Assembly (NCBI GenBank): GCA_910576995.1
Contig: CAJTLC010000027.1
Location: forward strand, 1 to 27,060
DNA from: an uncultured Ruminococcus sp.
Lineage (GTDB): Bacteria; Bacillota; Clostridia; Oscillospirales; Ruminococcaceae
DNA length: 27,060 nucleotides
Direction: 5' to 3'
The position numbers and the translations under genes are program-made. Position 1 is the first letter of the stretch. Every line of letters starts with the position of its first letter. Of this stretch, positions 1-8,279 are shown in pieces. Under the pieces are notes generated by a model. That model was not told the DNA's origin and searched no databases. It saw nothing but the letters and a program-made list of their open reading frames with translations.

Positions 1-45
1 CCCCTTAGAGTTTTTACACGATTTTTGTGTGTTTACTCTAAGGGG
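1..45. terminator. Stem-loop downstream of hydA2, possible terminator
   Basis: An 11-bp perfect stem (CCCCTTAGAGT at 1-11 with ACTCTAAGGGG at 35-45) encloses a second short ACAC/GTGT stem (16-19 with 27-30). It lies 32 bases past the stop of the last gene of the hydrogenase operon. On the minus strand any U-tract would fall left of base 1, so a terminator role cannot be confirmed. In the plus direction no T-run follows. It could also be part of a repeat or an inter-gene hairpin. Confidence 0.5.
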
Positions 46-77
46 ATTATATCAATTGAGTGAGCTGCATTTTTAAT

Positions 78-1499
78 TTATTTCAAAACTGAAATAGCGT
101 CAGCAATCGTTTTTTCAAGCGCTTCTTTGCCATATTTATCTATTTCGGCTTTATCTTTTACTCCGTGGGTAAGACAGCCTGCGCCGCCAATACAACCGCC
201 TACGCAAGCCATCCCCTCGATGAAATTTCCATCGAGAACGTTTTTGCTTTTCTTCATTAAAGCAGTTCGGCATTCTTCAATTCCATTGCAGGTTACGGGC
301 TTCAACTCAAAATCAATATTTTGCTCTTTTATTCCCTGAGCAGCCGCATCGGAAAGTCCTCCTGATCTTGCAAAAATTCTGCCGTAATATGACGCGTTGT
401 CAAGCACGTCCTCCTCCAGTTCAGTGATCTCAAGATCACGGCTGTCAAATAACGCCTGGAGTTCTTCGAAAGTAAGAACAGAATCGATGTACGGGCGCAC
501 AGATTCAAGCTGCGCTTCAGCTTTTTTAGCGGTACACGGTCCGATAAATACGATTTTTGCGTTTTCTTCGGTCTCCTTGATATACTTTGCAATCGTTGCC
601 ATTGGTGAAAGATTCGTTGAAACATGAGGCAGCAGATCTGGAAATGCAGTTTTAACATATTTAACGAACGCTGGGCAGCATGAACTGGTAAGGAATCCCT
701 TTTCCGCAATTTCCTTCGATTCTTTCATTGCAACCATATCCGCTCCGAGCGCAGCTTCTACGACCGCATGGAAACCCAGTTTTTTCAAACCTGTAATCAC
801 TTGTCCAAGTTTTGCATATGTAAATTGACTTGAAATTGAAGGCGCGACAACAGCATAAAGTTTGAAACCACTTTCCTTATTGCATTTTTTCAGTAAATCA
901 ATAACATTAAGTATATATGATTTATCGGTGATTGCTCCGAATGGACATTGATAAACACAAGCGCCGCAATTCGTGCATTTATCGTTATCTATACAAGCGG
1001 AATTCTCGTCGTTTATCTTGATCGCTTTAACCTTGCAGGCTATCTGACAAGGTCGTTTGCGGTTGACTATCGCAAAATACGGACAAACTTTCGCACACTG
1101 ACCGCATTCAACGCATTTTGATTTATCAATATGTGCAACATGATTATGGTCGAACGAGATCGCTCCCCGTTTGCACACGTCCTCGCAGCGATGCGCAAGG
1201 CATCCACGGCACGAATCCGTGATCTCATAACCTGCGGCAGGGCATTCATCACAGGCAATATCAATTACCTGTATTACATTGGAATTCTCCTGATCTCCGC
1301 CCATCGCCATTTTCACACGCTCCGCAAGAATGGCTCGCTCTTTGTATACGCAGCAGCGCATAGTCGGAACTTTGCCCGGTACGATGATCTTCGGAATATC
1401 GAGAACATTTTGCAGCAAAGTATCGTTCCATGCCTGTCTTGCAACTTCGCGCAGAACTTTATATTTCAAATGCTGTATCTTAGTATCAAATTTTCTCAC
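78..1499 (-). CDS. hydA2: [FeFe]-hydrogenase, ferredoxin-dependent (HydA2-like)
   Basis: Catalytic H2-evolving hydrogenase of 473 residues that would take electrons from reduced ferredoxin in the cytoplasm. The N-terminal part carries a Cys-rich segment (residues 83-109) and two 4Fe-4S motifs, CVECGQCAKVCP (129-140) and CTNCGACVYQCP (175-186). The H-cluster domain follows, with all three signatures: SSCCPAF (272-278), GPCTAKKAEA (320-329) and EGMACVGGCIGG (428-439). Expected cluster ligands are C275, C322, C432 and C436, and C274 is the usual proton-relay cysteine. The start is GTG at 1499, set by AGGAGG five bases upstream; that site overlaps the stop of the phosphatase gene. It is the last gene of the operon. 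The family call is firm. The HydA2 name rests on gene order matching the R. albus 7 locus. Confidence 0.93.
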   Translation of the reverse strand: MRKFDTKIQHLKYKVLREVARQAWNDTLLQNVLDIPKIIVPGKVPTMRCCVYKERAILAERVKMAMGGDQENSNVIQVIDIACDECPAAGYEITDSCRGCLAHRCEDVCKRGAISFDHNHVAHIDKSKCVECGQCAKVCPYFAIVNRKRPCQIACKVKAIKINDENSACIDNDKCTNCGACVYQCPFGAITDKSYILNVIDLLKKCNKESGFKLYAVVAPSISSQFTYAKLGQVITGLKKLGFHAVVEAALGADMVAMKESKEIAEKGFLTSSCCPAFVKYVKTAFPDLLPHVSTNLSPMATIAKYIKETEENAKIVFIGPCTAKKAEAQLESVRPYIDSVLTFEELQALFDSRDLEITELEEDVLDNASYYGRIFARSGGLSDAAAQGIKEQNIDFELKPVTCNGIEECRTALMKKSKNVLDGNFIEGMACVGGCIGGAGCLTHGVKDKAEIDKYGKEALEKTIADAISVLK

Positions 1500-1508
1500 A
1501 GCAGCCTC

Positions 1509-2681
1509 CTAAAAATAACTAACCTTAATACGCTTGCCCATTTTTTTCAGACATTCCGAAAGTTCTTCCACAAGATTCATCTTAATGCTGAAATTTATAG
1601 GCAGATCGGGATTTTGATGTGCGGGATTGATTGCTCTTCCAACATAAAAATTAATATCCGTAGCCTCCTCGAAAAGAAGTCTGCTTATCATTGAAGCGCC
1701 GTCCTGCTGAAAATTCCACTGCTCGTAGCACTCGTTTTTATCAAGATAATCCTTAGCGTATTCAAGCACTCTATTAACAGTGATAACGCCTTCCGTCACC
1801 AGATCGACGCCCTCAAGTTCTGCAATCGGAGGAATATCAGAATTCCCGAAATCAAGACTTGGACGAAGCGGCTTTCTTAAAAATTTGGAAGCGATAGACG
1901 ACGTTGTACCGCCGCAGATAATATGCTTTCCTTCTTTCGAAAAAAAGAGAGACATCATTCGATTGGCATCGTTACGATTGGATGGAGGACCGAACAGCAT
2001 ATTCATAGGCGCTCTTTTGCGTATCTTTACAACGCAGGCTGTAGCGTCGTCGCCCGGTTTTTCACCGTAAAGCTTATTACATTCGTCAACTAAAATAGTT
2101 GACAGCGTTTTTGCGGTATATCCGCAGGTCGAAAGAGCCTCCATAAAATCTATGATCTCTTCGCGCTTCCAGCCGAAATTATATCCGATCCCAATTCCTG
2201 CATGAGGACAGCCGTCGCTCATTGCTATGAAAATATCGTTTTCACACAGCTTTATAGTTGATTTATAGATTCGCTTGCCGTCGATATTCATCTCCATTTT
2301 CGGATAATTATAATTTTCATTATTTCTGATAAGAATAACATGAGGATTGTCATATTGAATTATATCCGCAAATTCATTTTCACGAATATGAATGATAGTA
2401 AAAGTTGAATATGCGACACCTCTCACAGAACATACGGGCAGCGTCGCCGCTATCGTACTTACACATTCTTCAACAGAAAGACCTGCCGCCATCATAGTTG
2501 AAATTATCTTAGAAGTAAGCGTTGAAAGGATACTTGCCTTAACTCCGCTTCCGAGACCGTCCGCAAGAACGATTACAGTAGAATTTTCATTCTGTTCTAC
2601 AATATCAACATGATCGCCGCAAAGTTCCTCACCGTAATGAAAAATGCTTTTATATCCAATATCTGCGCAAAGATTATTCAT
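1509..2681 (-). CDS. SpoIIE/PP2C-type protein phosphatase with unassigned C-terminal domain
   Basis: Probable metal-dependent Ser/Thr phosphatase of 390 residues. Residues 1-221 show the PP2C/SpoIIE pattern: GDHV (D23), LADGLGSG (D41, G42), MSDG (D156) and GDDAT (D211, D212), the expected metal-binding acidic residues. Residues from about 225 to 390 form a second domain that I cannot assign. It contains CGGTTSSIASKFL (256-268) and GVDLVTEGVITVNRVLEYA (291-309). The ATG at 2681 follows AAAGGAG by ten bases and lies inside the end of hydS, an 8-base overlap that implies translational coupling. Its place between hydS and hydA2 makes it the natural output partner of HydS, since HydS has no enzymatic output domain of its own. 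Its targets are unknown; the kinase three genes upstream is the obvious counterpart. Confidence 0.85.
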   Translation of the reverse strand: MNNLCADIGYKSIFHYGEELCGDHVDIVEQNENSTVIVLADGLGSGVKASILSTLTSKIISTMMAAGLSVEECVSTIAATLPVCSVRGVAYSTFTIIHIRENEFADIIQYDNPHVILIRNNENYNYPKMEMNIDGKRIYKSTIKLCENDIFIAMSDGCPHAGIGIGYNFGWKREEIIDFMEALSTCGYTAKTLSTILVDECNKLYGEKPGDDATACVVKIRKRAPMNMLFGPPSNRNDANRMMSLFFSKEGKHIICGGTTSSIASKFLRKPLRPSLDFGNSDIPPIAELEGVDLVTEGVITVNRVLEYAKDYLDKNECYEQWNFQQDGASMISRLLFEEATDINFYVGRAINPAHQNPDLPINFSIKMNLVEELSECLKKMGKRIKVSYF

Positions 2682-4350
2682 CGGATATCGACTCCTTTAA
2701 CTTGGAAAGAGCGATCTTAGTTTCGGCAGCCGTTTCGCCCAGAAGAGACGCAATTTCCTGAACGATACGCATCTGCTTTTCAACTACCTTGTCGGCGACT
2801 TCGGCAGTCTGGCGTCCGAGATCTTCTTTTCTTTCCCTTGCTTCCTCTTCATCTGTAATATCGCGGATAATGCCTATCAGAAGATGAAGATTTTTTTCAT
2901 GAACAATCGTTTGCTCAACATAACGCCCGTATTCCGCAAGATAAGCGCGCTGATCGCGAATTTTCTCACCCTTGGCAAGAACGTTTACAAACGGTGTGGG
3001 ATCGAGGATCCTTATAACCTGATCTCCCAGAATATCGGACGCGCTGCGGATATTCATAATCTCTCTTGCAGCGTCGTTTATCTGCTGAACTTCCAGTTCT
3101 TCGTTGAGAACGATAAGACCATTGGGAGAATTTTTAACGATCGTATCGGAAAAACTTTCGGCTCTGTCTTTAAGGAACGGCAGACACATCGAATATTCAG
3201 CCTTTCCCTGACATATAGCGATCGCCTTTTCGCGGCAGGTATTGTAACCGCACGAACCGCAGTTGAGATGATCGGAGGGCTTTGTTTTTCCCATTTTCTT
3301 AAGAACTTCGTTTATTTCGTATTCAGAAGGCTGCTGAAGTCTATGCTCGATAAACGTGAAATTTTTATGAAGTTCCGTGCATTCAGGCTGAACTACGTCA
3401 AAATTCTCATCGCCCGCATAATTCGCAACCGCAGCATAATCTTTTATCGGCGAACGGTGATATTTTTCCATAACGGGTCCGCCTACACAGCTGCCCGAAC
3501 ATACGGACATTTCGATGAAGCACTTGTGAATATTACCGCTTTCGATATCGCGCAAAGCGGCAATACAGTTATCGACGCCATCCACTGCAACATATGTATA
3601 ACCATTGATATTATTTTCCATAGTTTTGAGAATTCCGCCAGTCGTCGGGAAAAATCTCGCAAGGCTGTCTTTGCGTCTGTCCACTTCGTGTTTAAGCTGA
3701 ATATTTTCAGCAGCAAGCCAATTGGTCAGCTCCTCGAAAGTCAGAACAGCGTCTGCGGCTTCCTCGTAATATTCGGCTTCGTCTTTCTTTGCAACGCACG
3801 GTCCTACGAAAACTACTTTCGCATTTGTAATTCTCTTTCTAATATCCATACAGTGTGCATGCATCGGAGAAGCAACGTCCGCTAAATACTTTAATTCTGA
3901 CGGGAAATATTTCTGAATAAGCAGATTAAGAGAATGACAGCATGAAGAAATAAGAATATCTCTGTTTCCTTCATGAAGTATCCTTTCATATTCATTTTTA
4001 ACTATAGTTGCTCCTACAGCAGTTTCTTCAACGTCGTAAAATCCCAGCTTTTGCAGGGCTTCACGCATAGAATCAATTCCGGCGCCCTCATAATTCGCAA
4101 TAAAAGAGGGAGCGAGACTTACAACGACGGGTTCGCCGCCCTGAAGAAGAACTTTACATTTTTCCACGCTGTCGGCGATCTCTTTCGCGTTCTGAGGACA
4201 GACCACAAAACATTGACCGCAAAGAATGCATTCATTGCCAATTATATGTGCCTGATTGCCGGAAAACTTTATAGCTTTAACAGGGCAATGACGAATGCAT
4301 TTATAGCAGTTTTTGCAGTTTGATTTCTTTAAAGTAAGCCAATTCGACAT
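2674..4350 (-). CDS. hydS: Putative H2-sensing [FeFe]-hydrogenase with PAS domain (HydS)
   Basis: 558-residue hydrogenase-like protein. Domain order: two 4Fe-4S motifs (CKNCYKCIRHCP at 12-23 and CILCGQCFVVCP at 41-52); an H-cluster domain with SSCCHS (135-140), GPCVAKKDEA (183-192) and EMSVCSGSCVGG (280-291); an extra Fe-S motif with cysteines C364, C367, C372 and C389; a PAS domain (about 398-500) and a C-terminal coiled coil (about 500-555). Ligand cysteines C138, C185, C284 and C288 are kept. The usual Pro after the CC pair is His139, and the third motif has Ser-Val where catalytic enzymes have Met-Ala. The architecture suits an H2/redox sensor rather than a bulk H2 producer. The ATG at 4350 follows AAGGAGA, which overlaps the end of the ferredoxin gene. 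R. albus 7 HydS is the described counterpart. Confidence 0.9.
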   Translation of the reverse strand: MSNWLTLKKSNCKNCYKCIRHCPVKAIKFSGNQAHIIGNECILCGQCFVVCPQNAKEIADSVEKCKVLLQGGEPVVVSLAPSFIANYEGAGIDSMREALQKLGFYDVEETAVGATIVKNEYERILHEGNRDILISSCCHSLNLLIQKYFPSELKYLADVASPMHAHCMDIRKRITNAKVVFVGPCVAKKDEAEYYEEAADAVLTFEELTNWLAAENIQLKHEVDRRKDSLARFFPTTGGILKTMENNINGYTYVAVDGVDNCIAALRDIESGNIHKCFIEMSVCSGSCVGGPVMEKYHRSPIKDYAAVANYAGDENFDVVQPECTELHKNFTFIEHRLQQPSEYEINEVLKKMGKTKPSDHLNCGSCGYNTCREKAIAICQGKAEYSMCLPFLKDRAESFSDTIVKNSPNGLIVLNEELEVQQINDAAREIMNIRSASDILGDQVIRILDPTPFVNVLAKGEKIRDQRAYLAEYGRYVEQTIVHEKNLHLLIGIIRDITDEEEARERKEDLGRQTAEVADKVVEKQMRIVQEIASLLGETAAETKIALSKLKESISDE

Positions 4351-4366
4351 AACTCAAACAATCTCC

Positions 4367-4606
4367 TTACATTTTTGCCTTAATATTGTTTTCGAAAAAA
4401 TCCTTGACCGAATCGGGGGAGACAGAGAAAAATTCATCGTCGACATTTACGCAAACACCCTTTTGACAATTGCCCATGCAGAAAGTGCCGCCTAACTCGA
4501 TCCTATCGCCAAGCCCATTTTCTTCGATAAGATACTGAAGCTGTTCAACAACGCTCCGTGATCCTTTAATGTGGCAGGAACTGCCAATACAAACCGTAAC
4601 TTTCAT
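4367..4606 (-). CDS. Small thioredoxin-like [2Fe-2S] ferredoxin
   Basis: A 79-residue protein with the thioredoxin-like [2Fe-2S] pattern seen in HydC/NuoE C-terminal domains: CIGSSC (C6, C11) near the N-terminus and CMGNC (C43, C47) in the middle, with an additional C52. It probably passes electrons to or from HydS or HydA2. The start is ATG at 4606, nine bases after GGAGG (4616-4620 on the minus strand). A longer TTG-started frame from 4639 would run through the upstream hairpin and has no ribosome site. The stop is 16 bases before hydS and overlaps the hydS ribosome site. It is preceded by a roughly 110-base gap with two hairpins, unusual in this tight operon, which could give it a different expression level. 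Confidence 0.85.
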   Translation of the reverse strand: MKVTVCIGSSCHIKGSRSVVEQLQYLIEENGLGDRIELGGTFCMGNCQKGVCVNVDDEFFSVSPDSVKDFFENNIKAKM

Positions 4607-4626
4607 ATATGTATTCCTCCTGATTA

Positions 4627-4665
4627 AGCAATACCGCAAATATATCGCTATTCTGCGGTATTGCT
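4627..4665. other. Perfect 12-bp intergenic hairpin before the ferredoxin gene
   Basis: AGCAATACCGCA (4627-4638) pairs perfectly with TGCGGTATTGCT (4654-4665) around a 15-base loop. On the operon strand it ends six bases before the GGAGG of the ferredoxin gene and has no U-tract, so it is not a standard terminator of the minus transcript. In the plus direction it is followed by a T-rich stretch, but no plus gene precedes it. It may be a processing, stability or attenuation element. Confidence 0.7.
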
Positions 4666-4680
4666 GATAATTTAATTTTT

Positions 4681-4718
4681 ATACTGATCTTTTCATCAGT
4701 TTGAACTCAGATCAGTAT
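4681..4718. other. Perfect 10-bp intergenic hairpin after the kinase gene
   Basis: ATACTGATCT (4681-4690) pairs with AGATCAGTAT (4709-4718) around an 18-base loop. On the operon strand the stem begins at the last base of the kinase stop codon and is followed by an A-rich, not U-rich, run. Like the neighbouring hairpin it lacks the features of a terminator for the operon. A 3' end protector or cleavage site between kinase and ferredoxin messages is possible. Confidence 0.65.
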
Positions 4719-5467
4719 TACTCATATTCAACTACATTTACCCATGACAACAAAAATTCTCGTTCTTTTTCGTTGCCCTTTACTGACTGAGAAGCCGCAA
4801 CTATCGGCATCCATTTCTGAACATACTGCTTCGCCGTATTGCTTTTTCCGCAGAAGAATTCAAGATAATTCCGCGCTCCCTCAATATCGCCTTTCAGCCA
4901 GAAAAGAAGATATGTGCGAGCCGCGTCTGCGGAAGCGTTTCCCTGCGTAGCATGAGCCCAGTCTATTACATAAGGGGTATCGTCTCCGGTGATAATGATA
5001 TTAGACGGATTAAGATCGCCATGGCAAAGCTTGTTGTGTTTAGGCATTCCGTCAAGTCTCGTATGAAGATCATATCTTGTGGTAGCGTCAAGATCGCAGG
5101 CGCTGATCTTTGCATTCATCTTATCTTTCAATTTATTAAGCAGCGGACAGGTTTTGGACTGGATATCCAGCTGAATATCAACAAGTGTTTCTATATAGGG
5201 AAGCTTTTTATCAGGATTTTCTTCCATAAGCTGCGCAAGAGTTTTTCCCTTGATAAATTCCGAAACTATCGCCCATTTTCCGTCAAGCGTAGTTACCTCA
5301 AGAATTTTCGGGATATTCAAACCCGTTTCCTCCACTCGCGACTGATTGAGGGCTTCGTTCAGAACGTCAGCCTTGGAGTATTCCTTGCTGAAAACCTTAA
5401 TGCAGGCGTCGCCGTCGCGATATATAGTTTTATTGTTTCTCACCGCAATTACTCTGTCAAGTTTCAT
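4718..5467 (-). CDS. APH-fold protein/small-molecule kinase
   Basis: A 249-residue kinase-like protein of the aminoglycoside-phosphotransferase fold. Visible signatures are a candidate ATP-binding lysine (K24 in ACIKVF), the catalytic loop CHGDLNPSNI (H149, D151, N156) and the metal-binding VIDW (D169). The HGDxxPxN pattern is typical of APH/choline kinases; classical Hanks kinases have HRDxKxxN. In R. albus 7 the gene at this place is annotated as a Ser/Thr protein kinase. The start is ATG at 5467 after AAGGAGG, which overlaps the adhE stop; only 12 bases separate the two genes. Sitting in one operon with a PP2C-type phosphatase and HydS, it is likely the opposing arm of a phosphorylation switch. 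The substrate is unknown, and a metabolite kinase role is not excluded. Confidence 0.8.
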   Translation of the reverse strand: MKLDRVIAVRNNKTIYRDGDACIKVFSKEYSKADVLNEALNQSRVEETGLNIPKILEVTTLDGKWAIVSEFIKGKTLAQLMEENPDKKLPYIETLVDIQLDIQSKTCPLLNKLKDKMNAKISACDLDATTRYDLHTRLDGMPKHNKLCHGDLNPSNIIITGDDTPYVIDWAHATQGNASADAARTYLLFWLKGDIEGARNYLEFFCGKSNTAKQYVQKWMPIVAASQSVKGNEKEREFLLSWVNVVEYE

Positions 5468-5479
5468 AACAATTCCTCC

Positions 5480-8188
5480 TTAGGCTCTGCCGCTTTTTCT
5501 TCCATTATTGTAGACAGCCTTTACGGAATCCGCAGATTCGCCGCACACGGCAATTTTTTCGGGCATTTCCGCCTCGATGAAATGCTTGCCGTAATAAGCG
5601 TTGAGATACATTTGTTTGATCTCGCTCATAAGCGGATATCTTGGATTCGCGCCAGTACATTGATCGTCAAAAGCCTGTTCCGTCATCTCGTCAAGAGAAT
5701 TCAGGAACTTCTCTTCATCAATATCATATTCTCTTATAGTTTTGCGAATTCCAACTCTTTCCTTAAGATCATTGACAGACTTTATCAGTCCCTCAAGCTT
5801 ATCCTTGTCTGAATCGCCCTTAATTCCCAAAGAATCGGCAATTTCGGCATATCTTGCAAGAGTATGCGGGTGATCGTACTGCGAGAAAGTACCCATTTTA
5901 GCCGGAGATTCGGCTGAATTGAATCGAAGAACCTCTTCGATAAGAAGCGCATTTGCAACTCCGTGAGGAAGATGATGGAATGCGCCCAGCTTATGCGCCA
6001 TCGAGTGACATACGCCCAGAAAAGCGTTTGCAAAAGCCATACCCGCCATAGTTGCAGCATTAGCCATTTTTTCACGCGCTTCAACATCGTTCTGCCCATT
6101 CTCATATGCACGTGGCAGATATTTGAAGATCGTCTGCAAAGCCTGTTTCGCAAGACCGTCCGTATAGTCAGTTGCAAGCATAGAAGCGTAAGCTTCCAGA
6201 GCATGAGTAACGGCGTCGATTCCCGAAGCGGCAGTCAATCCCTTTGGCGCTGACATATGGAAATCGGTATCGATTATCGCCATATTCGGCAATAACTCAT
6301 AATCGGCAAGAGGATATTTCACACCGCTTTTTTCATCTGTAATAACGGCGAAAGGAGTTACCTCAGAACCCGTTCCGGCAGAAGTAGGAACAGCGATAAA
6401 GTACGCTTTTTCTCCCATTTTCGGGAATGTGTATACCCTTTTTCTGATATCTATAAAGCGCATTGCCATATCCATAAAATCAGCTTCGGGATGCTCGTAA
6501 AGAACCCACATTATCTTAGCGGCGTCCATAGCTGAACCGCCTCCGAGAGCAATGATAGTATCGGGACAGAACGCAGTCATCATATCCGCGCCTTCTTTTG
6601 CAGATGCAAGCGTAGGATCGGGAGCAACGTTGAAGAAAGTCATATGCTCGATACCCATTTCGTCAAGCTTTGCGGTGATCGCTTTGGTATATCCGTTTTT
6701 ATACAAGAAATTATCGGTAACGATAAATGCGCGCTTTTTATTCATCACCGTTTTCAGTTCGTCAAGAGCTACGGGCAGGCAGCCTTTTTTGATATAGATC
6801 TTCTGCGGCGCACGGAACCAGAGCATATTTTCCCTTCTTTCTGCAACGGTTTTGATGTTTATAAGATGCTTAACGCCCACGTTTTCACTTACGGAATTTC
6901 CTCCCCATGAACCGCAGCCCAAAGTAAGCGACGGAGCGAGTTTGAAGTTATAAAGATCTCCGATTCCGCCGTGAGAAGAAGGCGTATTTATAAGGATTCG
7001 GCAGGTTTTCATTCTGCTGCTGAATTCGGAAATTTTCGCTGTTTCGGCAATTTCATTGATATATAACGAAGAAGTATGACCGTAACCGCCGTCTGCGATC
7101 AGTTTTTCGGCTTTATCAAGGGCGTCGCCGAAATTTTTGGCTCTGTACATCGCAAGAACAGGAGAAAGCTTTTCGTGTGCAAATTCTTCGCTTGTATCGA
7201 CGCTCTCAACTTCTCCGATAAGAATTTTAGTTCCAACGGGAACTTTAACTCCGGCAAGTTCAGCAATTTTGAATGCGGACTGACCAACTATTTTGGCGTT
7301 CAGCGCGCCGTTAATGATAATTGTTTTGCGAACTCTTTCCGTTTCGGATTCTGTCAAAACATAACAGCCGCGCTCGACAAATTCATTTTTCACGGTATCA
7401 TAAATTTTATCCGCAACAATAACAGATTGCTCCGAAGCGCAGATCATGCCGTTATCAAAAGTTTTAGAATGAATTATTGAACTGACGGCAAGGAGAATAT
7501 CAGCGCTTTCATCAATAATAGCAGGCGTATTTCCTGCGCCTACTCCAAGAGCAGGTTTTCCGCTGGAATATGCGGCTTTCACCATTCCCGGACCGCCCGT
7601 AGCAAGAATTATATCAGCTTCTTTCATAACGAGATTCGTCATTTCGATGGAGGGTACGTCGATCCAGTCGATTATATTTTCGGGAGCGCCTGCTGCAACA
7701 GCAGCTTTCAGAACGACTTTAGCCGCTTCTATGGTCGATTTTTTAGCGCGAGGATGCGGAGAAATAATAATGGCGTTTCTGGTTTTCAGCGCGATCAGGC
7801 ACTTGAAAATTGCGGTCGATGTGGGGTTAGTGGTAGGAATTACCGCGGCGATAACACCGATAGGTTCTGCTATCTTTTTAATTCCGAAAGCCTTGTCCTC
7901 TTCGATTACTCCACAAGTTTTTGTATTTTTATAGGCGTTATAAATGTATTCCGCAGCATAGTTGTTTTTTATAACTTTATCTTCAACAACGCCCATTCCT
8001 GTTTCTTCAACAGCGAGTTTTGCAAGGGAAATCCTCGCTTTGTTAGCGGCTGAAGCGGCGGCAAGAAAAATTTTATCGACCTGTTCCTGAGTATATGACG
8101 AAAAAATCTGCTGCGCTTTTTTTGTGCGACCGATAGCTTTTTCAAGCTTTTCAACGCTGTCTACGATCTCATAAGCCGTTTTTTCCAT
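5480..8188 (-). CDS. adhE: Bifunctional acetaldehyde-CoA/alcohol dehydrogenase AdhE
   Basis: A 902-residue fusion that reduces acetyl-CoA to acetaldehyde and then to ethanol with two NADH, forming cytoplasmic spirosome-like polymers in the family. The N-terminal CoA-acylating aldehyde dehydrogenase has the catalytic cysteine in FDNGMICASEQ (C250). The C-terminal iron-dependent alcohol dehydrogenase has the nucleotide motif GGGSAMD (549-555) and iron ligands D658, H662, H728 and H742 in GIDAVTH and CHSMAHKLGAFHHLPHG. I take ATG at 8188, six bases after AGGAGG; an in-frame start 39 bases upstream lacks a good site. A tail of about 30 residues after the usual YYGKHF end is slightly long for the family. 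It is the first gene of the operon, directly behind the Rex-like operator. Confidence 0.96.
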   Translation of the reverse strand: MEKTAYEIVDSVEKLEKAIGRTKKAQQIFSSYTQEQVDKIFLAAASAANKARISLAKLAVEETGMGVVEDKVIKNNYAAEYIYNAYKNTKTCGVIEEDKAFGIKKIAEPIGVIAAVIPTTNPTSTAIFKCLIALKTRNAIIISPHPRAKKSTIEAAKVVLKAAVAAGAPENIIDWIDVPSIEMTNLVMKEADIILATGGPGMVKAAYSSGKPALGVGAGNTPAIIDESADILLAVSSIIHSKTFDNGMICASEQSVIVADKIYDTVKNEFVERGCYVLTESETERVRKTIIINGALNAKIVGQSAFKIAELAGVKVPVGTKILIGEVESVDTSEEFAHEKLSPVLAMYRAKNFGDALDKAEKLIADGGYGHTSSLYINEIAETAKISEFSSRMKTCRILINTPSSHGGIGDLYNFKLAPSLTLGCGSWGGNSVSENVGVKHLINIKTVAERRENMLWFRAPQKIYIKKGCLPVALDELKTVMNKKRAFIVTDNFLYKNGYTKAITAKLDEMGIEHMTFFNVAPDPTLASAKEGADMMTAFCPDTIIALGGGSAMDAAKIMWVLYEHPEADFMDMAMRFIDIRKRVYTFPKMGEKAYFIAVPTSAGTGSEVTPFAVITDEKSGVKYPLADYELLPNMAIIDTDFHMSAPKGLTAASGIDAVTHALEAYASMLATDYTDGLAKQALQTIFKYLPRAYENGQNDVEAREKMANAATMAGMAFANAFLGVCHSMAHKLGAFHHLPHGVANALLIEEVLRFNSAESPAKMGTFSQYDHPHTLARYAEIADSLGIKGDSDKDKLEGLIKSVNDLKERVGIRKTIREYDIDEEKFLNSLDEMTEQAFDDQCTGANPRYPLMSEIKQMYLNAYYGKHFIEAEMPEKIAVCGESADSVKAVYNNGRKSGRA

Positions 8189-8261
8189 AATTTTCCTCCT
8201 GATCTGACCGCTGATTATTTGCAGCACGCCAAAATATTCTGTATGTCAGTATCATCTGACT

Positions 8262-8279
8262 TCGTTATTATTATAACAA
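8262..8279. promoter_or_regulatory. Rex-like operator palindrome
   Basis: On the minus strand TTGTTATAATAATAACGA matches the Rex pattern TTGTTAA-N4-TTAACAA at 11 of 14 defined positions and is nearly self-complementary. It covers the -10 box of the proximal adhE promoter, where binding would block polymerase. Rex is released by NADH, which would switch the operon on when NADH accumulates. A weaker match lies at 8309-8326. The Rex gene itself is not in the window. Confidence 0.7.

Noticed and set aside
127..1694. Several plus-strand ORFs opposite hydA2 and the phosphatase
   Set aside because: They are antisense shadows of strongly recognisable minus-strand genes and have no ribosome sites or family features.
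2884..3885. A 333-codon plus-strand ORF
   Set aside because: It lies wholly opposite hydS, whose hydrogenase motifs are unmistakable, and its translation has no recognisable domain.
4627..4665. Terminator of the hydrogenase operon
   Set aside because: The stem has no T-run in the direction of transcription, and the next gene follows at once with its own ribosome site.
4952..5812. A 286-codon plus-strand ORF
   Set aside because: It is antisense to the kinase and the end of adhE and shows no domain; such long shadows are common here because the codon use leaves few opposite-strand stops.
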